Assembly: GCA_937899855.1 (NCBI GenBank)
Contig: CALCCH010000586.1
Location: 1 to 49,607, forward strand
Reading direction: 5' to 3'
DNA from: an uncultured Saprospirales bacterium
Lineage (GTDB): Bacteria; Bacteroidota; Bacteroidia; Chitinophagales; Saprospiraceae
DNA: 49,607 bases
A program made the translations under genes and the position numbers. Below are positions 23,598-33,800 of the stretch, in pieces (positions within the stretch are counted from its first letter, which is position 1; each line of letters opens with the position of its first letter). The notes beneath the pieces are model-generated. The model made no database searches. It saw nothing but the letters and a program-made list of their open reading frames with translations, and was not told the origin of the DNA.

Positions 23598-24593
23598 TTA
23601 TTTGAGCAAGAGTTCGCCGGTTCCGGCTAGGTAACCCTTGTTGTATACTTCAATCAGGTGCTTGCCCTTCTGAAAGGGCACGTTGGGTTCCCAGAGGAAG
23701 CAGCCTTTCATCACGTCGTTGTTGTAGTCCAGTTCTTTGACCTGGGTGTAGCGGATATCTTCGGCGGTACCGACATTTTTCATGATGCCCGAGCCGAGGT
23801 TTTCCAGCGCCAGGGTCTCGCCGAGCGGGTTGATGAGCCGCACGTAGAATTGTTCTACTCCCGGAGTGGTTACTTCGTTCTGAGTAGTAGTGAAACACAC
23901 TTTTACGCGATCGGTTTTACTCGCCGAGCGGGTTTTTGTTGGTTTTCCACTTTTTTTGACCTTCCAAGAGCTGGCTTCCACGTTGTCGACCTTGACGACC
24001 GAGGCGAGGGTTACCTTTTCACCGAGCTGTGAGTTTTGCGATTCCAAGGCTTCTTTTTCACTCACCAGGGCGGCCTTGGCGGTGGTCAATTCTTCGTTTG
24101 CCGTCCGCTGTTCGGCGAGGTTGCCCTCCAGGCTGCGATTGTCGTCGGTCAGCTGAAGGTTGGCCGCTTCCAGCAGTTGATTTTGTTCCTTCAGGTCATT
24201 GACTTCGGTGATGTAGCCATCCAGTTGGGTGCGCATCGAGGCCAGGCGGTCACGGGCCTCGTCGAGCTCGCGGCGGTTTTTCTTACCCTGGCCAATCATG
24301 CGGCTGATCTTATTTTTTTCTTCTTCCAGCTCTTGTTTTTGCTGGTCGATCAGGGCGTTGAGTTCTTCGTTGTTGGTCTTCATCGACTCGAGCTCGGAGA
24401 GGGCTTGGTAATATTGTTTCTCCAGCTCCAGCTTGAGTTTTCCGGCTTCGTCGACTTCCTGTTGCAATTCGGAATTGACGCGATCTTGTTGTACCTTATT
24501 GAAAAGGAGAAAGGCGTTGATACCCAGCAAGCCCACGATAACGGCGATGATGATGGCGTTGAATTTGGACTTGGAATCTTTGGCTCCGCTCAT
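23598..24593 (-). CDS. Membrane-anchored coiled-coil protein
   Basis: This is a 331-residue protein with one N-terminal transmembrane helix (residues ~12-32, A-I-I-I-A-V-I-V-G-L-L-G). A long heptad-rich coiled coil follows (~40-200, rich in E, L, Q, K). A globular C-terminal domain of ~130 residues contains a Lys/Ser-rich start and an immunoglobulin-like strand pattern (V-K-V-C-F-T-T-T; Y-V-R-L-I-N-P-L-G-E-T). Topology suggests the C-terminal domain faces the periplasm. Similar proteins are common in Bacteroidota but no function is established to my knowledge. It probably shares an operon with the DUF2452 gene. Confidence 0.8.
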   Translation of the reverse strand: MSGAKDSKSKFNAIIIAVIVGLLGINAFLLFNKVQQDRVNSELQQEVDEAGKLKLELEKQYYQALSELESMKTNNEELNALIDQQKQELEEEKNKISRMIGQGKKNRRELDEARDRLASMRTQLDGYITEVNDLKEQNQLLEAANLQLTDDNRSLEGNLAEQRTANEELTTAKAALVSEKEALESQNSQLGEKVTLASVVKVDNVEASSWKVKKSGKPTKTRSASKTDRVKVCFTTTQNEVTTPGVEQFYVRLINPLGETLALENLGSGIMKNVGTAEDIRYTQVKELDYNNDVMKGCFLWEPNVPFQKGKHLIEVYNKGYLAGTGELLLK

Positions 24594-24859
24594 GATGTGT
24601 TCTTTAATTTTAAAAATTGGTTCGTTTTATCGAAATGTAGCCTATCGCTACCAAAATAATTAAATCTGCGGGGGAAAATGGGGCTCCCACTGGCTTTTTT
24701 CAAAATTAGTGCCCATCGGCGGGTCTTTTATTTGTTTTATCCTCGGGCCTTTGCTTATTTTGACTCACCGAAGGCCCCCTGCAGACTGACAACCATTAAG
24801 ATGGAGAAAGCCGCGGGATAGTTGCATTGGCCTTCGTGAAGCCTTCAATTCACCCGTTT

Positions 24860-25621
24860 ATGTACGAAACCCTCGACCTGACCAAGGTACTGTTCCTCGA
24901 TATTGAAACCGTTTCCAGCGTAGCCGACTACGAGCAGCTTCCCGACGCCCTGCGCGAGCTGTGGCGGATCAAAAGCCGCCAGATTCTCCGCAAACCCGCC
25001 GCCGAGCTAGGCCCCGAAGAAGCCCGCGACCTCTATCCCGAACGCGCCGGCATCTACGCCGAATTTGGTCGCATCGTCTGTATCTCGGTCGGCATCATCG
25101 TCCGCGACCCCCAGAGCCACGAGCTGTCGCTCCGGCTCAAATCCTTCGCCCACGACGACGAAACCGAATTGCTGCGCCAATTCTCCGAACTGCTCGAACA
25201 GTACTACCAAGACCCCAGCCGCCATTTCCTTTGCGGGCACAACCTCCGCGAGTTTGACGTCCCCTACACCTGCCGCCGCATGGTCATCCAGCAAATGCCC
25301 CTGCCCCGCCTCCTCGATATCGCCGGTAAAAAACCCTGGGAAACCAAACACCTCCTCGATACCCTGGAAATGTGGAAGTTTGGCGATTACAAAAACTATA
25401 CCTCCCTCAAGCTCCTCTGCGCCGTCTTCGGCATCCCCTCCCCCAAAGACGATATCGATGGGGGCGATGTCGGTCGCGTCTACTGGGAAGAGCAGGACCT
25501 CGAACGCATCGCCCACTACTGCGAAAAAGACGTCCTCGCCGTCGTCCAACTCCTGCTGCGCTACATGCGGCTCCCCCTACTTCCTACCGAACGCATCGTT
25601 CACGTAGGAACCCCCGCTTGA
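24860..25621 (+). CDS. PolB-like 3'-5' exonuclease (DEDDy)
   Basis: This is a 253-residue protein of the predicted PolB-like 3'-5' exonuclease family. Exo I is L-F-L-D-I-E-T-V (Asp/Glu pair near residues 13-15), exo II is C-G-H-N-L-R-E-F-D-V-P (near 127-137), and exo III is Y-C-E-K-D-V (Y-x3-D, near 225-230). All metal ligands and the tyrosine of the DEDDy class are present. No polymerase domain is attached. It likely trims single-stranded DNA in repair. The ATG at 24860 was preferred to a TTG at 24827 because the similarity begins there. Confidence 0.87.
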   Translation: MYETLDLTKVLFLDIETVSSVADYEQLPDALRELWRIKSRQILRKPAAELGPEEARDLYPERAGIYAEFGRIVCISVGIIVRDPQSHELSLRLKSFAHDDETELLRQFSELLEQYYQDPSRHFLCGHNLREFDVPYTCRRMVIQQMPLPRLLDIAGKKPWETKHLLDTLEMWKFGDYKNYTSLKLLCAVFGIPSPKDDIDGGDVGRVYWEEQDLERIAHYCEKDVLAVVQLLLRYMRLPLLPTERIVHVGTPA

Positions 25622-25823
25622 TTTCTCCCGGGAAGCGGCGGCAGCCACAAAATAACTTCCGCCAAAGCTCTGGGAATCTGAATGGAAAACACTAATTTTA
25701 CATCGAAGCTAACAACTGGTATTTCCTTGCTCCGGCTCGACCCCCAATGGTCTCTCCCCGGTAATACGCTTCCCTAGAGAGTTGATTCTACCACTGCATT
25801 GCCCCTTATTAGTTGGATCTTTT

Positions 25824-26600
25824 ATGCGCGACCTCCTCATACTAACTTGCTCTTGTTTGTTTGTAGTCTTCGTCCTACAATTCGGACGGGTCGTCGCCCC
25901 CGTTTGCGATCCCGATATCCCGGACGACATCTATTACGAAGACATCTCCCTGGTGCTGCCCAGCCCCACGGGCTCCCTTCCGCTACAGTTCAACTTCTAC
26001 AAGGTGAGCCGCAACCTCTTCCTCATCTTTTTTATCCTCTTTGCCCTCCTGGTCCTGCTCTTTCTCCGCGAGTTTGCCGCCATCGTCGAAGAGGAAAATG
26101 CCGGCCAGGTCAAGCTGCGCCTCCAATCCGACCTGGAATTCCGTACCCGCCGGGGCCTCAAAGAGCAACTGGCCGAGAAGGAGCGCCTACTCACCGCCGC
26201 CACCCTCGCCCTGGAGCAAAACGATAAGGTCTTGCGCGACCTGCGCCGCGACCTCCACGAGCTACACGACAGCGCCGATGGCAGCCTCCGTCGCAAGCTC
26301 ACCCCCCTGCGCCGCTCGCTCGACCGGCGCGCCGACCCCCTCAGCAACTGGACCCAGTTCCAGCTGCGCTTCGCCCAGTTGCACCCCCGTTTTTGGGACC
26401 GCCTCCTCGAAGCCCATCCCGCCCTCAATGGCAACGACCTGCGTCTTTGTGCCTACCTGCGCCTCCAATTGTCCAGCAAGGAGATTGCCCAACTCCTGGG
26501 AATCCAACACCACAGTGTGCAAAAAGCGCGTTACCGCCTCAAGAAAAAACTGGCGCTCGGCTCCCACGAAGATCTTCGGGAATTTATCGCCAAGGTCTAA
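25824..26600 (+). CDS. Membrane-tethered protein with coiled coil and C-terminal HTH
   Basis: This is a 258-residue protein. Helix 1 (~3-22) and helix 2 (~62-83) bracket a periplasmic loop of ~40 residues with two Cys. A charged coiled coil spans ~90-155. The C-terminal ~65 residues end in L-S-S-K-E-I-A-Q-L-L-G-I-Q-H-H-S-V-Q-K-A-R, a LuxR/sigma-4-like helix-turn-helix. In Bacteroidota such HTH domains often follow a TPR or Y_Y_Y sensor; here the sensor is reduced to a short loop. It may be a one-component membrane regulator. I chose the ATG at 25824 directly before the first hydrophobic helix. The family is not named. Confidence 0.75.
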   Translation: MRDLLILTCSCLFVVFVLQFGRVVAPVCDPDIPDDIYYEDISLVLPSPTGSLPLQFNFYKVSRNLFLIFFILFALLVLLFLREFAAIVEEENAGQVKLRLQSDLEFRTRRGLKEQLAEKERLLTAATLALEQNDKVLRDLRRDLHELHDSADGSLRRKLTPLRRSLDRRADPLSNWTQFQLRFAQLHPRFWDRLLEAHPALNGNDLRLCAYLRLQLSSKEIAQLLGIQHHSVQKARYRLKKKLALGSHEDLREFIAKV

Positions 26601-26611
26601 GGCGAAAAAAC

Positions 26612-26619
26612 TACCTTTG
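26612..26619 (+). promoter_or_regulatory. Candidate -7 element of rpe
   Basis: TACCTTTG matches TAnnTTTG and lies 15 bp before the rpe ATG. No clear TTG at -33 was found. Confidence 0.35.
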
Positions 26620-26634
26620 CCCAAAACACCACGG

Positions 26635-27306
26635 ATGAAACATTTGATTGCGCCCTCGGTGCTGGCCGCCGATTTTTCCAACCTCCGCGAAGCTACCGCT
26701 ATGATCAACCTCAGCGAGGCCGACTGGCTCCACGTCGACGTCATGGATGGCCGCTTCGTCCCCAATATTTCCTTTGGGATGGACATCGTCCGGACCCTCC
26801 ACCAGCTCTGCGAAAAACCCCTCGACGTCCACCTGATGATCGTCGAGCCCGAGCGCTACATCGAACGCTTTCGCGAGGCCGGTGCCGAGGTCATTACGGT
26901 CCACTACGAGGCCTGCCCCCACCTCCACCGCAGCATCCAGCAAATCAAGGCCACCGGGGCCAAGGCGGGCGTGGCCCTCAATCCCCACACGCCGATCAGC
27001 GTCCTCGAAAACGTGCTGGAGGACATCGACCTGGTCTGCTTGATGTCGGTCAATCCCGGCTTTGGGGGGCAAAAATTCATCTACCAAACCCTGGCCAAGG
27101 TGCGGCGTTTGAGCGCGCGCATCGAGGAGCGCAACCTCCCGGTACTGATCGAGATCGACGGTGGGGTGGGCCTGCAAAACGCCGAGGTTCTGCTCCAGGC
27201 GGGCGCCCGCGTACTGGTGGCGGGAAGCAGCGTTTTCAAAGCCGAGCAGCCGCTGGACGTCATTTCCCGTATGAAAAGTATCGGGAACAACACTTTTAGT
27301 TATTAG
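26635..27306 (+). CDS. rpe: Ribulose-phosphate 3-epimerase
   Basis: This interconverts D-ribulose 5-phosphate and D-xylulose 5-phosphate in the pentose phosphate pathway. The 223-residue length is typical. Signature segments are I-A-P-S-V-L-A-A-D-F near the start, the metal-binding H-V-D-V-M-D-G-R-F-V-P-N, D-V-H-L-M-I, M-S-V-N-P-G-F-G-G-Q and the phosphate-binding D-G-G-V and V-A-G-S-S-V-F. Catalytic Asp residues in D-V-M-D-G and I-D-G-G are present. It is cytoplasmic. The next gene starts 66 bp downstream. Confidence 0.96.
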   Translation: MKHLIAPSVLAADFSNLREATAMINLSEADWLHVDVMDGRFVPNISFGMDIVRTLHQLCEKPLDVHLMIVEPERYIERFREAGAEVITVHYEACPHLHRSIQQIKATGAKAGVALNPHTPISVLENVLEDIDLVCLMSVNPGFGGQKFIYQTLAKVRRLSARIEERNLPVLIEIDGGVGLQNAEVLLQAGARVLVAGSSVFKAEQPLDVISRMKSIGNNTFSY

Positions 27307-27372
27307 GGGCCGTTGTTATCCCAGAAAAAAGCGGCTAATTTTAACCGCCTCAAGTGTTTTAAAATCACCTTT

Positions 27373-29919
27373 ATGATTCGTTTTTACCTCTGTCTTTTGT
27401 TGGTGGCTGGCTGGTGTAGGGGCCAGGCTCAGGAGGAAGCCACGGCGACCATCTTTGGCGTGGTGAGCGACGCGGTCACCAATCAGCCCATTGAGTTCGT
27501 GACGGTTTACCTCAAGGATACCAACGTGGCCACCAATTCGGACGAAGGCGGGCGCTACCGGCTTGAGGTGCCGACGGGGCAAGCCTACACCCTGGTCTTC
27601 AGCCGGATCGGCTACAAGGAAGGTACGACCTTCCTCCAGCAGCTCCGGGCGGACGCCCAACGCAAAATCGACGTGGCGCTGGCTCCCTCGGAGTCGGGCG
27701 TGACAGTAGAGGTGACCGAGAGTCGGATCGACGATGGGGGGATGGTCCGGGAGGGCGTAGAGGAGCTCAAGTTGATTCCCACGGCCTCGGGAAATTTTGA
27801 AAGCATGTTGCCCGCCATTGCCCTAGGGACCAGCTCGGGCACCGGGGGGGAACTGAGCTCGCAGTACAACGTCCGGGGAGGGAATTACGATGAGAACCTC
27901 GTCTACGTCAACGATTTTGAAATCTACCGTCCCCAGCTGATTCGCTCGGGACAACAGGAGGGGCTGACCTTCCCCAATGTCGACCTGGTACGCGACTTGA
28001 CCTTTTCTTCCGGTGGTTTTGACGCCCGTTACGGCGATAAATTGTCGTCGGTACTGGACGTCAAGTACAAACGCGCCGATTCGACGCGGGCCTCCATTGG
28101 ACTGAGTTTTTTGGGCGGATCGGCCCACTTGGAGGGCAGTCAAGAATTGGGGAAGGACAGCTACCGCAAGTTTCGCTACCTGATCGGGGCCCGCTACAAA
28201 ACGACCCGTTACCTGCTGGGAAGTTTGGATACGCAGGGCGAATACATTCCCAATTTTGCCGACATCCAGGCCTACCTGACCTTCGATTTGAATCGCAACT
28301 GGCAGTTGGGGGTTTTGGGGAATTTCAACCGCAGCGAGTACCAATTCGTACCCGTGGAACGGAGTACGGGGCTGGGTTTGGTCAATTTTGCGCTCCAATT
28401 GCTCTCGGTGTTTGAGGGCCAGGAAATCGACGACTTTACCACCTATATGGGCGGGCTTTCGTTGACCTACATCCCCGAGCGGGACCACAACCCCTTCTAC
28501 CTCAAATTTTTGACCTCCACCTACCAATCAAACGAAAACGAGAATTTTGACATCATTGGTTTCTACCTCCTGGGCGAAGTACAGTCCGACCTGGGCAGTG
28601 ATGATTTTGGGGAAATCGTATCGGTATTGGGGGAGGGGACCCAGCAGCAATTCGTTCGCAACTCGCTCCAGTCCAACGTGAGCAATATCCAGCACAAGGG
28701 GGGAATGGAGTTTACGACCAAAAAGAGCAACGAGGAAATCGGAACGGCCGACAATACCCACTTTTTGCAATGGAGTGTCCGCTACCAGCGCGAACAGATC
28801 GACGATGAGATCAAGGAGTGGGAACGGCTCGATTCGGCGGGTTACTCCCTCAATTTTGATACCTCCCAGGTACTTTTGCGTCAGGTATTCAAAACCCAGA
28901 ACCAGCTGCTTTCCAACCGCATCAGCGCCTCGATTCAGGACAGCTATACCTTCCGCCGCGAGGGCAAGAGCGAACTCAAAGCTACCCTGGGGGTACGCGC
29001 CTCCTACTGGGACCTAAACAAGGAGTTGATCATCTCCCAGCGCGCCCAACTGCTGTGGAAACCCGCCCGCGCCAAAAAAGACATCTCCTACCGCCTAGCC
29101 AGCGGCCTGTATTTCCAACCCCCCTTCTACCGCGAATTGCGCCGCCCCGACGGGCAGGTCAACACCGACGTGCGCTCCCAAAAGTCTTTCCACCTGGTGG
29201 CGGGGATGACCCTCGATTTTTACCTGGGAAAAAAGAATCCCAAAAAGTTTCGCTTCATCAGCGAGGCCTACTACAAATCCCTGTGGGACCTGGTATCCTA
29301 CGAGGTGGACAACGTCCGCATCCGCTACTCGGGCGTCAACGATGCCACCGGCTATGTGGCGGGGCTCGACATGCGGCTCAACGGGGAGTTTGTACCCGGG
29401 GCGGAGTCTTGGATCAACCTGTCTTTCCTTCGGGCCCGCGAGCGACTCAACGGCGTACAACACCTCCGTCGCGAAGTCGGCGAACCCGAGGCCGAACCCG
29501 TCAACGACGTTCCCCGGCCCACGGATCAGTTCATGACCCTGTCGATGTTTTTCCAGGACTACCTGCCCAAAAACGAGAATTTCAAGATGCACCTCAATTT
29601 TACCGTCGGTACGGGGCTGCCCTTTGGCTTGCGCGACAACAACGTCGTTTTCCGCAATACCTACCGCTTTCAGGCCTACCATCGGGTGGACATTGGCTTT
29701 TCGGTGCAGCTCTGGAATTACCTCAATCGGGGTAGCAAGCCCAACCATCCCCTGCGCTTTAGCCGCAACACCTGGTTGAGTTTGGAAGTTTTCAACCTCA
29801 TGGAAGTGGCCAACGTTGCCTCCAACACCTGGATCAAGGCGATTGACAATACCCAGTACGCCATTCCCAATTTCCTTACCTCCCGTCGGATCAATCTCCG
29901 CCTGCGGATGGAGTTCTAA
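27373..29919 (+). CDS. TonB-dependent outer-membrane receptor with carboxypeptidase-like regulatory domain
   Basis: This is an 848-residue outer-membrane transporter. The order is: Sec signal peptide (residues 1-~20, ending G-Q-A-Q); CarboxypepD_reg-like domain (~25-105, V-V-S-D-A-V-T-N-Q-P-I and E-G-G-R-Y); plug domain (~120-240, Q-Y-N-V-R-G-G-N-Y-D-E-N and the N-D-F-E-I-Y loop); and a beta barrel to the C-terminal aromatic residue (R-L-R-M-E-F). No SusD partner is adjacent, so glycan uptake by a SusCD pair is unlikely; the substrate is unknown. The ATG at 27373 starts the signal peptide, while the upstream in-frame codons are untranslated leader. Confidence 0.92.
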   Translation: MIRFYLCLLLVAGWCRGQAQEEATATIFGVVSDAVTNQPIEFVTVYLKDTNVATNSDEGGRYRLEVPTGQAYTLVFSRIGYKEGTTFLQQLRADAQRKIDVALAPSESGVTVEVTESRIDDGGMVREGVEELKLIPTASGNFESMLPAIALGTSSGTGGELSSQYNVRGGNYDENLVYVNDFEIYRPQLIRSGQQEGLTFPNVDLVRDLTFSSGGFDARYGDKLSSVLDVKYKRADSTRASIGLSFLGGSAHLEGSQELGKDSYRKFRYLIGARYKTTRYLLGSLDTQGEYIPNFADIQAYLTFDLNRNWQLGVLGNFNRSEYQFVPVERSTGLGLVNFALQLLSVFEGQEIDDFTTYMGGLSLTYIPERDHNPFYLKFLTSTYQSNENENFDIIGFYLLGEVQSDLGSDDFGEIVSVLGEGTQQQFVRNSLQSNVSNIQHKGGMEFTTKKSNEEIGTADNTHFLQWSVRYQREQIDDEIKEWERLDSAGYSLNFDTSQVLLRQVFKTQNQLLSNRISASIQDSYTFRREGKSELKATLGVRASYWDLNKELIISQRAQLLWKPARAKKDISYRLASGLYFQPPFYRELRRPDGQVNTDVRSQKSFHLVAGMTLDFYLGKKNPKKFRFISEAYYKSLWDLVSYEVDNVRIRYSGVNDATGYVAGLDMRLNGEFVPGAESWINLSFLRARERLNGVQHLRREVGEPEAEPVNDVPRPTDQFMTLSMFFQDYLPKNENFKMHLNFTVGTGLPFGLRDNNVVFRNTYRFQAYHRVDIGFSVQLWNYLNRGSKPNHPLRFSRNTWLSLEVFNLMEVANVASNTWIKAIDNTQYAIPNFLTSRRINLRLRMEF

Positions 29920-29930
29920 ACCCACCAAAC

Positions 29931-30551
29931 GTGAGCGATACCAAGCGATTACTCGGTCCGCTGGAATGGTTGATCCTCGTGGTGGGCCTGGGCATCTTGC
30001 TGTACTTGCTTTTCCAAAAGCAAGGATTCCAGTTTTTCGAACGCTCCGAACGGGTCGAGTTTATCGATCCCCGGGATGTGCACCAAGCCCGTCCGCCCCA
30101 ACGCGGGCCGACCGAGGCCCAGGTCGAGGTGGATCGCCTCTTGCGTCAGTTGGCGACCGACTTCCAAAACGGGACGGACGATCCGTCCAGTCCGGCGGAG
30201 CTGGGACGGCAGTGGGGGCTCAGTGCGGAAGAGATCCGCTTTTACCGCCGGATTCGGGACAGCTACCGGCCCGACGCCAGCCTCGACAGTGCCAACGATT
30301 GGCTCCGGGCGCTGCGGGGTGCCCGCCGGACCTACCTCCAGCTTCAGAACCTACTCGATGAGCTTTCCCCGCGGCAGGAACGGGGTAGTACGCCCGACCA
30401 AATCTTAGAAAATGAGGTGGCGGCGCGCGATTTTTACGATCGGCTCGCAGACTGGTACGATCTTTCGGTGGAAGAGATAGAGGACTTTGCCCGTCGTGGC
30501 GGACGGGAATTGGAGGATTGGGCCCTCTTTCTCGACCGGCACGCGCGCTGA
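29931..30551 (+). CDS. Small single-pass membrane protein of unknown function
   Basis: This is a 206-residue protein starting with GTG, 11 bp after the TonB receptor stop, so it is probably translated in the same operon. One hydrophobic helix (residues ~11-27, L-E-W-L-I-L-V-V-G-L-G) is followed by ~175 predominantly helical, charged residues (R, D, E, Q rich). I do not recognise the family. The position suggests an accessory protein for the receptor, but there is no direct support. An intrinsic terminator follows. Confidence 0.72.
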   Translation: MSDTKRLLGPLEWLILVVGLGILLYLLFQKQGFQFFERSERVEFIDPRDVHQARPPQRGPTEAQVEVDRLLRQLATDFQNGTDDPSSPAELGRQWGLSAEEIRFYRRIRDSYRPDASLDSANDWLRALRGARRTYLQLQNLLDELSPRQERGSTPDQILENEVAARDFYDRLADWYDLSVEEIEDFARRGGRELEDWALFLDRHAR

Positions 30552-30564
30552 AAAGGGGCGGCGG

Positions 30565-30620
30565 CACCGGAGCCCGGGGGAGAAAATGAGGGGCTCGGGT
30601 GGGAATACCGGTGTTTTTTT
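30565..30620 (+). terminator. Compound intrinsic terminator after the receptor operon
   Basis: CACCGG (30565-30570) pairs with CCGGTG (30608-30613), and directly inside it AGCCC pairs with GGGCT (30571-30575 with 30591-30595). Seven T follow. The T run abuts the -33 element of the next gene. Confidence 0.75.
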
Positions 30621-30649
30621 GAGGGAATGGCGGTGAATACCTATCTTTG
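30619..30649 (+). promoter_or_regulatory. Promoter of the giant protease/adhesin gene
   Basis: TTG (30619-30621), a 20-bp spacer and TATCTTTG (30642-30649) are a perfect match to the Bacteroidota -33/-7 pattern. The resulting 5' leader is about 190 nt, long enough for post-transcriptional control. Apart from this the 294-bp gap holds only the terminator. Confidence 0.7.
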
Positions 30650-30845
30650 CGGCGTACCTGATTGCACTGGTACGCGCTGTACTTCCTCTCTTTGACGATG
30701 GTCACAAATCCGTCTGCGAAGCTGTATTTCGCGGTTATCCTTAACTTATTTTGCCAAAACCGGCCCGGTGGTTTGGTCGCCGCTGGGTGAACGCAACCGT
30801 AAACACTCATTAAGCGGGGAAGGTAACCCCAAAAGTTTTAACGTT

Positions 30846-33800
30846 ATGAAATCGATCCCTGGACTTCTCCTGACCTTTGGCTGGCTCCTGATGAGCGGCA
30901 GCGTTTGGTCACAATCCCAATTCGGTCTGGCCGCCTTTAACGAGCCCTGTGGCTTTGGCCACAAGCAGGAGCGGCTGCTGGAGCAGCGCCCCGAGCTGCG
31001 GGAGCGGCTGCGGAAATACCGCGAAGAAATTTTGCCCCGCGTAGCGCGGGATGCGCGGGCGGCTGGCCGGCGTTCCAATTCGGTAATTCGGGTGCCGGTG
31101 GTGGTCCACGTTATCCACAATGCCGGTGAGGCGGAGGGCGAAGGGCAAAACTTGTCCGCGGCGCGCATCCAAGCACAGATCGACGTGCTCAACGAAGATT
31201 TTACGGCCACCAACCCCGAGTTTGGCGATACGCCGACCCGTTGGGAAGCGGTGGTGGGCAATCCCCAAATCGAATTCTGCCTAGCCGCCATCGACCCCGA
31301 TGGCAACCCCACCACGGGCATCACCCGCCACGTCGATGAGGTGACGGTAGACATGGATGGCGACGACAATATCGAAACGGAACTCAAACCGGCGTACAAT
31401 TGGGATCCCAACCGCTACTACAACATCTACACCCTGCCCATTCCCGGCACGACGGCGGGTGGGGGCACGACGGGCTACGCCTTTTTGCCCTTTCCCGGCT
31501 CGGTGGGCAATGGCAATATCGACGGCTCCGTGGTCGACTACCGCTGGTTTGGTGGGCCGGGTTTTGGCCAATCGGGCTACCGAACGCTAACCCACGAAAC
31601 CGGTCACTACCTGGGCCTGTACCACCCCTTTGGCGACAACTCCTGTAACCCGGCGGAGCAGGACTGTGGCAGCGACGATGGCCTCGACGATACCCCCAAC
31701 GTCGACCGCCCCACCTCCTGCTTTGGCTTTATCAACTGCAACAGCCGCTTCCCCGCGGGCCCCTCTTCTTGTAGCAACGAACACCTGTACATCAACTACA
31801 TGGACTACGCCCCGGACGCTTGCCAGACCTCGTTTACCAACGATCAGATCAACATCATGCGGGCCGTTTTGACGGGGAGCATGAACCCGTACAACTGGGC
31901 CAGCCGGGCGCCGTTGGCGGATGGCGTCCTGACCGCTTGTACCTTTAATACCAACGATGCTGCCGTCGCCGAAATCATCAATCCCGGTATCCGCGAATGC
32001 GACACCATGTTCATTACGCCCCAGGCGCGCATCACCAACTTTGGCATTGACCCCCTTTCCACCCTGACCATCAGCTACCTAATCGACAACGGTGCACCGG
32101 TCACCTTTATCTGGATCGACAACTTGGCTTCGGGCGCTTCCGCCACGGTCGATTTACCCGTTTACCAGCCTCCCGCCGGTGCCTACGAATTTACCTGCTA
32201 CACCAGCCTACCCAACGGGATGCCCGACGAAAATACGGACAACGATACCCTGTCGGTCAACAGTACCGCCATCCTGACGCTCGACCTACCGCTATTCGAA
32301 AACTTTGATGACCCAGCTTTTGACCCCACCCTCAACGGCATCTTTGCCTTCAACCCCGATGCGGATACCTTCGCCTGGCGGCGCAACGCCAATGTGTCGG
32401 CCTTCGGCAGCGTCGGCGGTTGCGCCGAATTTGATAATTACTCCGTGATTCCGGGGCAGAACCCGAGTGGCAAACTCGACGTCCTCTTTACCCAGATCTA
32501 CGATTTCTCGGCGGTCGAAGACGCTGAACTTACCTTTGACTTGGCCTACGCCCCCTTCGACGCCACCTTTTTTGATTCCCTGCTGGTCCTGGCCTCCACG
32601 GATTGTGGAACCAACTTTGAACACGAGCTCTACCGCGACGGCAACTTGGGCATGGCCACCGCTCCGGCAACGACCGTTCTCTTTGTCCCCGGCAGCGATC
32701 AGTGGCGTACCGAAACCATCGACCTCAGTGCTTTCAACAATACCGACAACATCACCTTTGCCTTTATCAACTTCTCCGGCTACGGGCAAAAACTTTACCT
32801 CGACAACATCAACATCACCCCGGCCTGCTTCCTCACGGCCCAGGGCGACCTCACCGATGCGTCTTGCAACGGGGAATGCGACGGGGAGGTAACCATCGCC
32901 CCCGACAACGGAACCGAACCCTACGACTATCTCTGGGATGCCAATAGTGGCAACCAAACCACCGCCACGGCGACGGGCCTCTGCGCGGGGACCTACGACG
33001 TTACCGTCACCGACGCCGATGGTTGCTCCGGGGTCTTCCGGGCCACCATCGCCGAACCCGACGCCCTTACGGTAATGATCAACAGTACCGACCCCACCAA
33101 TGGCAACAACAACGATGGAACGCTCATCTCCATCGTGGCGGGGGGAATTCCCGGCTGTTACACCTACGCCTGGAGCAATAGCGAAACGACAGACAACATC
33201 TCCGATCTGCCCCCCGGGACCTACACGGTGACGGTAACGGATTGCAACGGTTGTACCGCTACTGAAACGGTCTCTATCTCATCCTTTGACTGTACGGGGC
33301 TCAACGTGAGCAGCAGCACGACGGATGTAGATTGCAATGGCGACAGCAGTGGCGCCATCGATTTGACGGCCACTGGGGCCTCGCCCCTCAGCTACGCCTG
33401 GACGGGTGGCCTGAGTGGCGCCAATCCGAGCAATCTGGCGGCGGGGGTCTACTCCTATACCGTCACCGATGCCAATGCCTGTACCTTTACCGAAACCCTC
33501 ACCATCAACGAACCCGATCAATTGACGGCCAGCGTGAGTACGACCAACGTTTCCGCAGTGGGCGCCGACGATGGGACGGCCAGTGCTACGCCCGGTGGAG
33601 GAACCGCTCCCTACACCTACGACTGGGGCATCTGGGGGACCGGCCCCCTCATCGAAGACCTTGCACCGGGCGTTTACTCGGTGACGATTACCGATGCCAA
33701 CGGGTGTACTGCCGTCGACGAAGGCGAGGTACAAGGGGTGGATTGCGGTGGTTTTACCATCGCCAGCGAAGTGTCGGAAGACGCTTCCTGTGCGGGCAAT

